Part shown: positions 20,917 through 31,529 of the stretch, in pieces
Layout: every line of letters begins with the position of its first letter
Numbering within the stretch: the first letter of the stretch is position 1
NCBI GenBank assembly: GCA_029168955.1
Contig: JAPDOI010001711.1
Span: forward strand, 86,489-150,488
Source: Aplectana chamaeleonis
Taxonomy: Eukaryota; Nematoda; Chromadorea; Rhabditida; Cosmocercidae
Reading direction: 5' to 3'
Length of the DNA stretch: 64,000 nucleotides
Translations under genes and position numbers: made by a program
The notes under the pieces: generated by a model
Seen by the model: only the letters and a program-made list of their open reading frames with translations
Database searches by the model: none
What the model was told of the DNA's origin: nothing

Positions 20917-23900
20917 TTGACTTACTTGACTTAATCGGTTGGCTTTCGCCTGACGCGGTCATTCCGCATCTTCACCGAGGTGTGCCGTCCTAGTAGTCAG
21001 CCGTGTCCATTTTTCACGGTCTTCAGCCACAATTTGAACACATTCTATCCAGCTGTCACTATTCCATTTCCTGCGAAACGAAACATCGCGCCTGAACTGT
21101 CTTTCGATGCCGAGTGACTTTAAATCCTCTTTAACCACATCCGTCCAGAACTTTCGCCTACGCCCAGGTGGCCGTTTCCAGACAGGATTTGGAAGCATTT
21201 TTAAAGCGTGTTGTACGAGACGATCCGGCGTTCTTCTTAGTATATGCCCGAGCAGTCGAAGTCGACTTTCCATTGCTGCCTGAGATGGCGTTAGGAAATG
21301 CTGGCACACTCCCTCGTGTCAAGCGTTGATGTACTGCGTCGACTCCCTTGTAAAGGTCTTCGTTATGGCATAAGCGCGGCCAGAACTATCCAAGCAAACG
21401 CCTAAAAAGCTTCCTCTCCGTGCAATCCAACCTTTCCATCTGCGTTTTCGGTGCTGCCCACGTCTCCGATCCGTACATCATGATAGGGCGAATAGCGGAT
21501 AGGTAGACGCGCAACTTGACTTCCTTCGCGATGGTGGTAGACCACAAACACTTGGTTAGAAGGTGAATGCAGACGTAGCTTTCGCACATCGTTGTCGAAT
21601 ATCCGCTGCATAACTACCATCGTTCTTCAGCAAACAGCCCGAATAACAGAAATCGTCCACCAGTTCGATACATTGTCCGTCCACACAAACTCCAGTTGAA
21701 GGCCTCTGAGAGACCCACATCTGCTTGCATTTGTCGGGACGAAGACGAAGTCCATAGGCTGCGGCATACTTCGAAACGAGGTTCACAATCCTTCGCAGTT
21801 TTGCGTTGTTTTCAGCGAATAACACAATGTCGTCGGCGTACTTCAGGTCGACAAAGGAGCGTCCTGATGGTGTTAGGATCACGTCCGCAGGAAACTGTTC
21901 TGCAACTATACGCATGATGTCATCAACGGCGAAGTTGAAAAGAAAATGTCCTGTAACGGCTCCTTGCCTTACTCCTGTTTTCGCCTCGAAAGCTGACGTA
22001 AATCCGACAGGTGTACGAACTGCTGCTGTTGTTCCTTTGTTCATGTCCTCGATTAACCGAACATACTTTTCCGGGACTCCATCTGCTCGCAGAGCATTGA
22101 GCAATCGATCACGATGAGGGAGAGTCGAACGCAGCTTCAAAGTCCAAAAAGCAAGCTGTAATGGCTTCGAAAACCGCTGCCACGATTCAATTACTCTTCT
22201 CACGACGAACACTTGGTCGATGGTCGATCTTCCAGGTCGAAAACCGGCTTGCTCATCTCTGGTCGTTCCTTCACGATGTTTGATAAGTCGCTCGAGAATG
22301 ATACGTTCTATTATAAAACCTTGTACATGACACGAAGTAGAGATTCCTCTCTGTAGTTCTTAGGATCCGTGACGGATAGCTTCTTGTGAAGAGGTACGAT
22401 GATCGCATGTCTCCACGAATCGGGTATCCTTTCGCTCATCCATATGGCACGGATGGTGTTGGTCATTTCACGAATCCCAGACGGAGGAAGAGCTTTCAGC
22501 ATTTCAGCAGTGATGTTGTCATCTCCACCTGCCTTTCCATTCTTCATTTTCCGGACACAATCCAAAACTTCAGACTCAGTCGGCGGTTCCTCACTGACAT
22601 CGTAATGTGCTCTCTGAACATGCGGGAGCTCAGGTACTGATGGCGCTGGACGATTCAGTAGTGAACTGAAGTAATCCTTCCATATTGGCAGCGTCGCATC
22701 ACCAACTGCAACTCCATTGGTAGTGTTCAAGACAGGAGAACATCTCTTCATCTTCCCGCTATACTGTGGCAGCAACGTGTAGGCTTTCTTCGGATTCTTC
22801 TCCTCCCAAGCCTTCTCGAACTCCTTAGCTCTACACGTCCACTCTCGTTCGCGGTCACTTTGAAGCTGCCGACGCAACTTCCTCCTCAGACGCTTCTCCT
22901 CCACGAAGTTTTCTGCAGTTCGGAGAGCACATACTCTGTTGTAGGTAGATGTTGTTTCTTCTGAGACGTAGGCCAACTTCTTCTTAGGCTGTACAACCGG
23001 GAGTGCCTCTTTCGAAGCGTCCTGGATGCACTTGACAAAAGAATCTGCGTCGCAAAGTTTCTTCTTAGTCCGTACTCCGATGTGAATAGAAACGCGTTGT
23101 CGGAAATTCCTTCTGCACTCTTCATCTCTGAGACTTGTCATGTCAATCCTCTGGAGAGGCTGAGCCCCTCGCTTCCTCTTATGAATCCTCGCAGTGAAGT
23201 TCAACAGAACAGGACGGTGATCCGAATCGAATGCGACATCCCACACAGCTCTAGATCTTCGAATGTCCGATACTGGAATATTCCTCGTTAGGACATAGAC
23301 AAGCTGTAGTTTCCAAAGTTGTCATCTTCCGCTTCCGCTGCTCTTCTGGAGATAGCCGGGTTGGTCCCTGCCACGTAAGCTGATGGCGGCGATGATTCCT
23401 CTTGAATGTCGATGCAATAATCAGACCACTGCGTTCACAAAGTCGACAAGGCGGTAGCCATTGTCCGATGTTTGCTCCACTGGGTAGAACCATTTACCGA
23501 GTACTTCGGATTCCTGATCAAGTCCCATCTTCGCATTTGCGTCAATCCCCACGACAACAGCATGTTGACAAAGGTATCCTGGCCAGCAACGTATTGGAGT
23601 TCCTCATAAAACGCATCCTTCGAATTGTCTTCGGCGGTTTCAGTGGGCGCATGAGCACTCACTATCCACAGATTGAATCCTCTGTGATCCCGCAGTCGTA
23701 CGAATGCATTCCGACACGACGTTGAGTCGAACTCCTTGACCATACCATTGAAATCCTTCCTTACAGCTATTGCACAGCCTCCCACTCTCCTATCGTCAGC
23801 GTTACCGCAGTAGATGGTGTACTCTCCGACGCTGATGACGGGTCTATCCTTGAGGCGGGTTTCCTGCAAAGCAGCAAACGGTGCATGGAAATAGCTCAGA

Positions 23901-24202
23901 AGTCTGGATAGCGCAGTTTTTTGGATATCACTCGACAGCGATCGACAGTTCAGGGTGGCGAAATTGTGGCTTGTGGCCAAAGACTCCATGACTCCCTAGG
24001 TACGGATCCTAAGGTGTTATGGACCAGAGGCCTTAGTGTGCCGGACGGCGACACCTTTATGCAATGTGCGGGATACTTTCGCGATATAGTTGTGCACGCT
24101 ATATCGCTCGAACGTTCCCTGTGTACACTCAAACGTCTGCTGGGTTCAGTAGAAGCAGGGGCACCAACGAGCAGGTACCAACAGACTTGTATACACACCC
24201 CC
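20917..24202 (-). mobile_element. RTE-type non-LTR retrotransposon, near full length, dead (copy A)
   Basis: Encodes, in order on the minus strand, an apurinic-type endonuclease and a reverse transcriptase. Endonuclease blocks: FATLNCRSLSS, FAALQETRL, VGGCAIAVRKDF, IVSAHAPTETAED (23989-23500). Linker and polymerase start: KKLAYVSEETTSTYNRVC, GKAGGDDNITAEMLKALPP (23246-22311). Polymerase: FEAKTGVRQGAV, LKYADDIVLFAENNAK, LRLRPDKCKQMW (22212-21556), then ESRLRLLGHILRRTPDR and SLGIERQFRRDV (21309-20959). The product is spread over at least six open segments, so frameshifts and stops have killed it. The 3' tail is TTGACTTACTTGACTTAA-like. A perfect 10-bp duplication GCCACTCCAC flanks it (20907-20916 and 24203-24212). 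Confidence 0.95.
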
Positions 24203-24212
24203 GCCACTCCAC

Positions 24213-25070
24213 ACGTTATCATATACCGTTGGGCTTGCCTGCCTGTCGTTACATCGGTCCGGAGTTGGAGGGTTATCATTCGGAAATCTCCCTTCAACCG
24301 ACACTTGACCGATATATTTTTGCAGCGTTTCTTTCACGATCCTCTTTTAGGCCGTCGTTGGTGCTATTTCTCAGAACGTTTGGTACATCTCTGGAATTCT
24401 ATGACGGAGTCGTTCGCCAGTACAACTGCAAGCTTCATTTCATTCGACATAAGAAGTAGGATGTGGATGAGCTTATAACGCAGTCTACAACAATTTCTTA
24501 ACAATGCACTTTGAAGAAGCTTCTGAACATTAATACCAGCTCACACTTTTAGGCGACGGTTTTCAATTAAGAAAACTGGATGTACCTAAATGTGTTCGAG
24601 AATTTCGCCAAAGTGCATATATTAGCTATTTGAACGTAATTAGTTTTCGGCACGTCTTCATTCTGTGCGGTTGGTCTACAACATCAGCTCTCGCTCACAT
24701 CACATCAGAAGTGTGAGGGCATTGAGGAGAGAGAAAACCGCAAAGAAGCCAGGACTCCGACCCAATTCGCCGTCGGCTGGCGCGGGTGGTATGCCGAAAC
24801 CTCAGTAATCTTGGGGTCATCCCACTGAACGACCGCATCTGCAGTGAAGGACGACGAAGAACAACAGACCAGGGAAGTACAACCAAGACTGCTGACTTCT
24901 TTGTACTTGTAGCTCGGATAATCCTGCGCTGGTACGATTGAGAGAGTAAATGTAAATGAACGTAATGCAAAATCCGCATGGATCCTGATGAGACTTCGCG
25001 TCCCCTAGTGGAGGCTTACGCCCGGATGTCAGGCCGCCGTCGACGCACGAAAGCATGATGCCTTAAACCG
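24213..25070. other. Repeat-derived, no intact gene
   Basis: The segment 24950-25030 (CCGCATGGATCCTGATGAGAC, then TTCGCGTCCCC and GTGGAGGC) has a diverged same-orientation copy at 37645-37715 (GGCATGGATCCTGAATAGAC...TTGCGTTCCCC...TGGAGG). On the minus strand both read GDAKS-QDPC or GNAKS-QDPC, so an old coding element may lie beneath. It is not identified. Confidence 0.45.
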
Positions 25071-25974
25071 AAGAACGCCCAATCAGACATACACGTTGAA
25101 CTATCAATGCAAATTCGCGCTGCTTACGAGGCGCGTAAGGAAAGCAAGGCTCCTATAGCTGATGGGGCTAGGATTCCAGGAATCTCCCGCAGGAGACCGC
25201 TACCAGTGTCGGAGTGCAAACGCTAGTGGCTGGCGTAAGATATGTGAAAACGTCCGCAGCAACTGTTTACACCCGCGCGTACGGCGCATTTGAGCGCACG
25301 CCTCATTTTATTTTTTTCTGAACGATTCTTTTCTGTGTTTGCTCGGTGTTCCATTTGTACTATGGTCAATCATGCCTTTCACTTCGATCATGTCCATTAT
25401 TCTGGAATGAGCCTTCTGGGCATCGATGCATGTTTCAGAAACGGTATCCGTCGTCGTGTGAGTGAGGACAAGCGATTCGAGAAGGACGTTCCGACAGATG
25501 ATCACCTGAGCCTGAGCCCTGACTTACGCGAAGAATTTGTAGCTATTACCCGAAGATGTAGTCAAGGAAGGAAAGCATGCTTCATGTAATGAAAACATGC
25601 AGAATTCATTTTGTGTCGCGCCTTCGGATCTTGTGTTTAGGATTATGGTGTATGGCGAAATTTCGAAGACAACTATGGCGACCCATTTGCAGACGTGCTA
25701 CTGTCAATTGCTGAGAAGAATGACGAACAACGGGGAAAAACCTTCACGCAGTTATAGAACACTGTTCACTAGGGTGATTGAGCTGCCACATATTAATTAT
25801 TTTGTTTTCCGCATACGTGTATTCAGCATAGTCAGTATTCAATAGATTGTTTGCATCATTTGATCATCATTTAGCATCTGTACTTATGTAGCATCATCAG
25901 CTGTGCAAGGTGGCGGCACTTTGTTAGGTAGGCTGATTGTAGATCCTCATAGCATTTATGTTCAGCAGTTTTCT
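25071..25974. other. No gene recognised
   Basis: A 99-codon plus-strand frame at 25290-25589 (with RRVSEDKRFEKDVPTDD and SLSPDLREEFVAITRRC) has protein-like composition but no family I know. No splice context was established. The rest is unremarkable. Confidence 0.35.
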
Positions 25975-27000
25975 CTACAAGGCTTGTGTCCTTTTCTTAA
26001 CAGTAGGTGAACTTGACTTTGTGTTCGCCTTGTAATCTCGGTTATAAGGTCTCGGGTCCTTCTTTTTCACCACAGCCAGTCGTTTCTCTGTCCACGGCTT
26101 CGTCTCATGCGGAAGTGGCACATCGATCTGCTCCAGCGGTCCCACGGCTGTATCGATTTTCGTTCGCTGCGCATTCCTGAGCATTTTCGGTACTGGCGTC
26201 TCGACTATAACCCGGCTAAAACGGCGGTCAACGATAATGCCCTCACTGTCATAGGATGACGAATCAGTTGAAGGGTCGATATTTGAATGTACGGTGGTCT
26301 ATCTGAGAACGCGAGGAATGGGCATGGGGGAGCCGAGCTTGTCCATTCATGTCCATTCCTCTCGGCATTGTCGAATTCATCCCTCCTATAGACGTAACAA
26401 CCTCGCCATCCACATCGATGATACATTCTCCTGTAACCAACTAAATGGCTGCTATGCTATCCGGCTGTTAATGTGCCACATACGCCATTTGGCAATGAGT
26501 AGCACGTCCAACCTCATGCCCATTTTTCGCGTCCTCAGATAGACCACCGTCCATTCATACCTATTGTGCTTATCTGGGTCAAATTTCGGTCCGCAATTGC
26601 GTCTCGACACGCTTTGCGGCCGCACGCGCTCGAGTCAATCGAGTTTCCAGCTGCAAAGCCGACTCGATATGGCCTTTTTATACAGTTTTCTTCAATTTTG
26701 TTCAGTTTCCAGTTTCTAGAACCCACCTAGAGTCAACAGATCGGCAGCTGTGGCGCTGGAAACTCTTCCGACTCGAAAGCGCGCGGCCGCAAAGCGTGTC
26801 GAGACGCAATTGCGGACCGGATTTTGACCCAGATAAGCACAGTAAATCTTTCTTCTGGTTCGCCGCCATATGGCACTAAGAGCTTTATCGTTGGCCGCCG
26901 TTTCAGCCGGATCACGGACACCACAAACTTGCCTCCTGTTTGTTTCCATTCGATAGAATCTCTCTGTTCTTGAATGTTCCTTTCGAGAATACCTCGTCAT
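25975..27000 (-). CDS. Unrecognised ORF in two parts, separated by two MITEs
   Basis: Part 1: ATG at 27000-26998, about 52 codons with MTRYSRKEHSRTERFYRME, VCGVRDPAETAANDK and IWRRTRRKI, running into a MITE at 26842. Part 2: about 26284-25975, with DPSTDSSSYDSEGIIVDRR, VIVETPVPKMLRNAQR, VGPLEQIDVPLPHETKP and a basic tail ending at a TAG (25977-25975). Both parts are hydrophilic, basic and free of low-complexity bias, so they look like real protein sequence. I do not recognise a family. Either the MITEs sit in an intron (GTATGA, a possible donor, follows part 1 once the MITE at 26564-26842 is removed) or they broke the gene. Confidence that this is a functional gene is low. Confidence 0.35.
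26284..26557. mobile_element. MITE with TGAATG(T/G)ACGGTGGTCTATCTGAG ends
   Basis: Left arm ACGGTGGTCTATCTGAG then AACGCGAGGAATGGGCATG; right arm CATGCCCATTTTTCGCG then CTCAGATAGACCACCGT. About 274 bp palindromic element; the target duplication is not clear. It lies between the two parts of the 25975-27000 ORF. Confidence 0.8.
26564..26842. mobile_element. Tc1-type MITE, CTGTGCTTATCTGGG family, copy 1
   Basis: Right end AAGCACAG followed by TA (26843-26844), left end TTGTGCTTATCTGGG preceded by TA (26562-26563). Long arms include GTCTCGACACGCTTTGCGG and GCGGCCGC. Two further copies are at 27522-27800 and 57532-57822. TA duplications suggest mobilisation by a Tc1/mariner transposase. Confidence 0.88.
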
Positions 27001-27520
27001 TGATTGTATAAAGAATATCAACTAATTGGCGTATGCCAATACGTACCACTTCAAGCCGACCACTGTGTCCTTTATAATTAGACCTAACGACTGTCTTTTT
27101 TATAACTCGGCGCTCTACGGTGAAACGTCATCGTAGTTTTCGCTGTCTTCCCTTTCAATGCGTTCTGGACCTTTTTCCAACTTCAGTTCAGACGGCAGTC
27201 AGTTTTGTTTCAGCTCTGTGCTAACGTTTCTTTTTTTTAGTGATCTGTAATGTAGTTTTTGTTGTGGTCATCATTGTTGATTATTGAACAATGTTTATTA
27301 TATTAGTTATCTTTGCAGTAACTCGTTAAATATATGTTTGTTATTGTATTTATTCTGAAATAAAGCTGACGGGTTAAATGCATTTGTTGGCATTTGTCTT
27401 TTGTGAGATCAATATATAGAAAACTGATGTTGCCGCATGAGTCTTACAGAGCGGGTTGAATGTCGAAATCCACTTGTCTTCATGGAGCTGCGATTATGGT
27501 CAAGGTAGTCTCTGACACAT
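27001..27520. other. No gene seen; possible upstream region of the 25975-27000 ORF
   Basis: AT-rich sequence between two copies of the same MITE family. No family motif in any frame. Confidence 0.35.
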
Positions 27521-27521
27521 A

Positions 27522-27800
27522 CTTTGCTTATCTGGGGCATATTCCGGTCCGCCGTTGCGTCTCGACACGCTTTGCGGCCGCACGCGCTCGAGTCAGCCGG
27601 GTTTCCAGCGCCAAAGCCGATTCGATGTGGCTTTTTTATACAATTTTCTCCAATTTTTCTTAGTTTCCAGTTTCCAAAACCCATCTAAAGTCAGCAGATC
27701 GGTGGCTGCGGCGCTGGAAGCTCTTCTGACTCGGGAGCGTGCGGCCGCAAAGCGCGTCTAGACGCAATTGCGGACCGGAATCGGGCCCAGATAAGCACAG
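27522..27800. mobile_element. Tc1-type MITE, CTGTGCTTATCTGGG family, copy 2
   Basis: Left end CTTTGCTTATCTGGG preceded by TA, right end AAGCACAG followed by TA (27801-27802). Arms include CTCGACACGCTTTGCGG and, inverse, CCGCAAAGCGCGTCTAGACG. Same length as copy 1. Confidence 0.88.
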
Positions 27801-27921
27801 TATATAGACGATATTACCTAGCGGGTTCGTGAATTACAAGGTGCTTCAGCTTCCTTGTTTTCGCTAGTCCGTTCTAAGGGGTTGTCTCGCTACATCTACA
27901 TAGGGTGAGAATCCGCTCGCG

Positions 27922-28222
27922 TCAGCGCATGCTTCGCATTCCTTCCCTTATGCTTGGTGTTACCTTCAGCTCGCTTAGCGCTAGCTTCTGCAGCTTGGGG
28001 TTAGCCTCCGCTCGCTTATCGTAAGGTTCTGCTTGCTTGGCGTCAGCTTCTGCTTGCTTCAAGTAAAATTCCGCTCGCTTAGCGCAAGCTTCAGCTCGCT
28101 TAGCGTTAGCTTCTGCTTGCTTTGCGTTAGCTTCCACTTGCTTAGCGTTAGCTTCTGCTCGCTCAGTGTTAGCTTCTGCTTGCTTTGCGTTCGGTACAGG
28201 GATAATCCGTTACTAGCGTATT
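27922..28222 (-). repeat. 21-bp minisatellite encoding AKQAEAN heptads
   Basis: About 11 units of 21 bp (plus strand: GCTTAGCGTTAGCTTCTGCT). On the minus strand one frame stays open for about 100 codons and reads heptads such as AKQAEAN, AKRAEAC, LKQAEAD, DKRAEAN, which would form an alanine-rich coiled coil. The same DNA is also open in a second minus frame (QKLTLSE, LKLALSE heptads). No ATG starts the first frame: a TAA lies just upstream near 28222 and no ATG follows it. It may be a piece of a coiled-coil gene or simply a tandem repeat. Confidence 0.7.
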
Positions 28223-28299
28223 GCGTGTTAACAGCCTGTTTCAAGAGTTCTGAGTTTAAAGATGTAATTTTGATGTGTTTTAGGCGTTTTATGCAATGC

Positions 28300-28375
28300 A
28301 GAGCGGGGTGTCGGTGGTGTAATGGTAACATTCCTGCCTGACATCTGAGTTTTGCGTTCAACTCGGTTAACTTGT
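28300..28375 (+). other. tRNA-like sequence, probably a relic or SINE piece
   Basis: GGTGTCGGTGGTGTAATGG then TAACATTCCTGCCTGACATC and GCGTTCAACTC resemble D-arm (A box) and T-arm (B box) blocks in the right order. The acceptor and anticodon stems do not close, so this is not a working tRNA gene. Confidence 0.3.
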
Positions 28376-29960
28376 GATTACTTGTGCCTGAAGTGTGAAG
28401 CCACACAAGGTACACCATATTTAATGGGTGTGCTGCTTTGTTCCACCTGTACAAACGGCCACATTCATGAAAATTTTACATTCAAATCAAGTAACACAAA
28501 AAGTAAACATCGTATGCAAACAAAAACCTGCAGGAACAGGCAACAGAGGAATTCCAGGAATTTCTAAAAAAGAAAAAAATTGAAAAATCTGTTTTTTTAT
28601 CGCGTAAGGCCTATTTTAGAGTTTCGTCGCGATGAGATGTTTTCTGTGGGCATCGATGGATATCGCGCCGCTCGTCGATTCGCATATGAACCATGAAATC
28701 GCGCCGCGCCGTGGTGGAACTCTAAAAACCCCCTAACTGTAGACGTTGCATACTAAATAAACACAACACATTTAAACCTACGCCACATGGTCCCGCGTGG
28801 CCTCTGAAATGAGCTCCGCCCAAACAGTCAAGGGGGATAACGCTCGGCGAGGTCAATGCACCGAAAGTACTCAAATCTTGCGCGCGTGCCCCGTAATTCC
28901 TGTCTGGGATAAGTTATTGCATACGGCGCCGTGTTTGCGCCAACCTTCAATAGTGAACGCAAAGTCATTAGATTCCATGCCGACGTTGCCCAATTAAAAC
29001 CGCGTGAGCCGGGCTTGCGCTCTGTATTGGGGTTGAAAAACACGGGAAACCCCAAAACATGAAATTTAGGATTTCCATGTAATTTTGTAGTAGACCGCAC
29101 CTGCCTAACACTTGCCGAGTGCGAAATCTTAATTCCTCCAAATAAGCGAGATATAGGGGACCACCACGGGCCCCAACCTTCGAGCACCACCAAGGGTTAG
29201 GCCCCTTTTCTGAATTTCGAACCCAATAGCAGTTAGATGGATGGATGGGTTTCAGGGGCAATTTTTATTTTCACTCCCTCGCCGGTCTCTTTCCTCATTC
29301 TGGTTCGCTCTCGGGCAGCGATTGCGGAACACGAGAAATACAGGCCTGAGAAAACTTGCCCACCATATTTTCGCTCTCAGAATACAGGCGCGCTTCAGAA
29401 GCCAAAAATGCGGTTGTTAGGGAATCTGAACGATTTTAGAGATTTCATTGTGATCAGAGAGTGATTCTCTTCACGACATGGATAAAAGCTGGAAAAATTT
29501 TATTGAGTTCCTTGTGCCTTTAATGACAGTTTTCACGGTGGAATAGTTGCCCGTATATTCACAGAAACGTTAGCTGTGGGTCCCTCTAGGAACAACAGGG
29601 ACAGAAATAGGACGAAGAACGACCAGGAGGTGGGTGGAAATCTCGTGGACCATGCGACCCATTGGATGACTCCGCCCACGATATGTAACTGTTATCCACC
29701 ATTCGTTTCAGCAAGGGAACACTTGCCAAATTTTTGAGTAGCTTTTATCGCGAAAGATTCTAACATTGAAGCATGCGCACTGAACCAAGCAAAGCCATTT
29801 ATGGAGGAATCTTGAGGCGCAAAACCATTTCCGGCGCTTCTTTAGTCCAAAGTCCGCAGTACGCCAAACACACAATAAAGTGTAATTAAATATTTTAGAG
29901 GTTTACAAATGGGGTTTTCTCTAACATTTGGAAGTTTCGTGAGCGCTTTTCCCTATTATC
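28376..29960. other. No gene seen
   Basis: Contains a short palindromic element (28614-28728, separate entry). The frames at 28797-29261 on both strands overlap and lack motifs. The rest is ordinary intergenic sequence. Confidence 0.35.
28614..28728. mobile_element. Short MITE-like palindrome with TTTTAGAGTT ends
   Basis: TTTTAGAGTTTCGTCGCGATG on the left and CCGTGGTGGAACTCTAAAAA on the right form imperfect inverted ends; GC-rich GCGCCG blocks lie inside. About 115 bp. Confidence 0.5.
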
Positions 29961-29965
29961 TTCTA

Positions 29966-30202
29966 CAGTTGACCGCAATGTTAAAAGGACATAGTGCGGT
30001 TGCGTATCGCACTAAAACTACGGTAGAATCTGGCACTTTGCCAGATTTCGTCATCGATCGGCGCCAAAGCTGGTAGTCTCGTGAGCAGAGAGACGACGGT
30101 TGGCGCCGATCGATGACGAAATCTGGCAAAGTGCCAGATTCTACCGTAGTTTTAGTGCGAGTCCGCAACCGCACCATGTCCTTTTAACATTGCGGTCAAC
30201 TG
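29966..30202. mobile_element. Tc1-type palindromic MITE with CAGTTGACCGC ends
   Basis: Flanked by TA on both sides (29964-29965, 30203-30204). The arms are nearly perfect for about 100 bp: CAGTTGACCGCAATG, TTAAAAGGACAT, ACTAAAACTACGG, TCTGGCACTTTGCCAGATTT each recur inverted. The loop holds AGTCTCGTGAGC. A longer relative (with TTTACC in place of TTGACC) is at 44476-48232. Confidence 0.92.
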
Positions 30203-30815
30203 TACTTCGTGCAATTGCCTACTCAAAAACACCGAAGATTAGAATACGTTTTTTTTTGTCGTGAGCACTGCCTTTGAAGGCCGTATAGGGCCATCTCATG
30301 GAACTTTTTCTCGAAATTTCTAATGCAGTAGTCCTCTGAACTTTCAATTTCCGCTGATAATTCGAAGACAATTTTTATCGCGGGCACTGCTTCTAGTTAA
30401 TGCTTTTTGTTGCGAAAAAGCTCGTAACACCAGAAAAGGGTTTGAACTTTAATCTCTCTGAGTAAGTGACTTCCGTCTCTGGTTTTTTGAACCTTCATTG
30501 TTAGAAACAAGTTCGATTAAAAGGATTTCTCTAAATCAGGAGTATTAAGCTCACAGACTCTCGTTACTATCAGTGGATAGCTACTATATAGTTTGCTAGG
30601 GATCCACCTAACCCATACGAGTTCCGCTCACTTCCTGCCGTTTTTTTGTCATTCTTCTTCCCTGACCTCCCGTAAAGGGACCTAAATCCCACGTTCCTGA
30701 TATAGGTATCTAGTTCCTTCGACGCTAACGCTGCCTTCAACTTTTCAATCACTTACTGTCCTTCTTCCAGACCGCCATTGTTCTCTCAATGTGCCGGTTT
30801 AACTGCTGCCTCTGC
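30203..30815. other. No gene seen; two stray MITE ends
   Basis: CGTGAGCACTGCCTTTGAA (about 30262) and CGCGGGCACTGCTT (about 30378) are two same-orientation ends of the AGGCAGTG family. Nothing else is recognisable. Confidence 0.4.
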
Positions 30816-30818
30816 TAG

Positions 30819-31292
30819 TTGAAGGCAGTGTTCACGAAGAAAAAGTTGCACGCTTTTTTTGATAAAACGTAAGCTTTGGGCCTTTCTAAAAAGATTAAGA
30901 ACGGAAGTGTGACGAAAAACGTCCGGTAAGTGGGTGTAAATCACGTGGGCCAGCCAACCCATTGGGCCACTCCGCCCACGTCCTACAAGACTTGCCCTGA
31001 ATTCGTGGTTAGATGGGCGATGGTCTACGATCAGAGGCCCCGTTCTTCCCTTCATTCTCAACTTCTCTCTTTACTCAGATCAGCTCGCACACATCGGCTG
31101 CAAAAAAACGGGAGTTACAAGTGTCGGACAACTCGTCCATAATGCTTCCCTTGCTGAACTTCGAAGGGCCATAACTCCGTTTCCAGGGGGTCATATACGA
31201 TTCCAAGGACATCATTGAAATCAGCATGGGACCGTTTTCAAGATAGGAGGAAAAACAGAAAAACGGCTTCTATCGTGAACACTGCCTTTAAC
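30819..31292. mobile_element. AGGCAGTG-family MITE
   Basis: GAAGGCAGTGTTCACGA on the left, TATCGTGAACACTGCCTTTA on the right. Interior blocks CACTCCGCCCACGTCC, CCCTTCATTCTCAACTTCTC and GGACAACTCGTCCA recur in the copies at 42846-43256, 43637-44151 and 55783-56244. Lies just 3' of the bestrophin gene. Confidence 0.88.
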
Positions 31293-31529
31293 CCACCTGT
31301 CTGTCACTCATGGCAGTGACGTAAATAGTGTCCCACAGGCTCAAGAATGCCGGATAATTGCCGCAGAGTATGACGTTGGCTATATTGGAGACCACAACAC
31401 AATATTCAGCATTGTAGGAAGGCTAACTTCGGTTTTTTATCAGAAATCTTCATTATAGCATTGAAAGAATTGTGAAAAACATGTCAAAGAAGTACAAAAT
31501 GACAAAAAACATAGAAAAAACATTGAGAA

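Noticed and set aside
21806..22117. Plus-strand frame of 103 codons (also 45757-46059 and the inverse at 40634-40945)
   Set aside because: The same antisense shadow recurs in all three RTE copies; the polymerase frame on the other strand carries the known motifs.
22386..24478. Plus-strand frames such as 23921-24478 (185 codons)
   Set aside because: They are antisense to the RTE endonuclease and its leader, and the same shadow frame is found in copy B at 47865-48155.
28300..28375. tRNA gene
   Set aside because: A-box- and B-box-like blocks are there, but acceptor and anticodon stems do not form; kept only as a relic.
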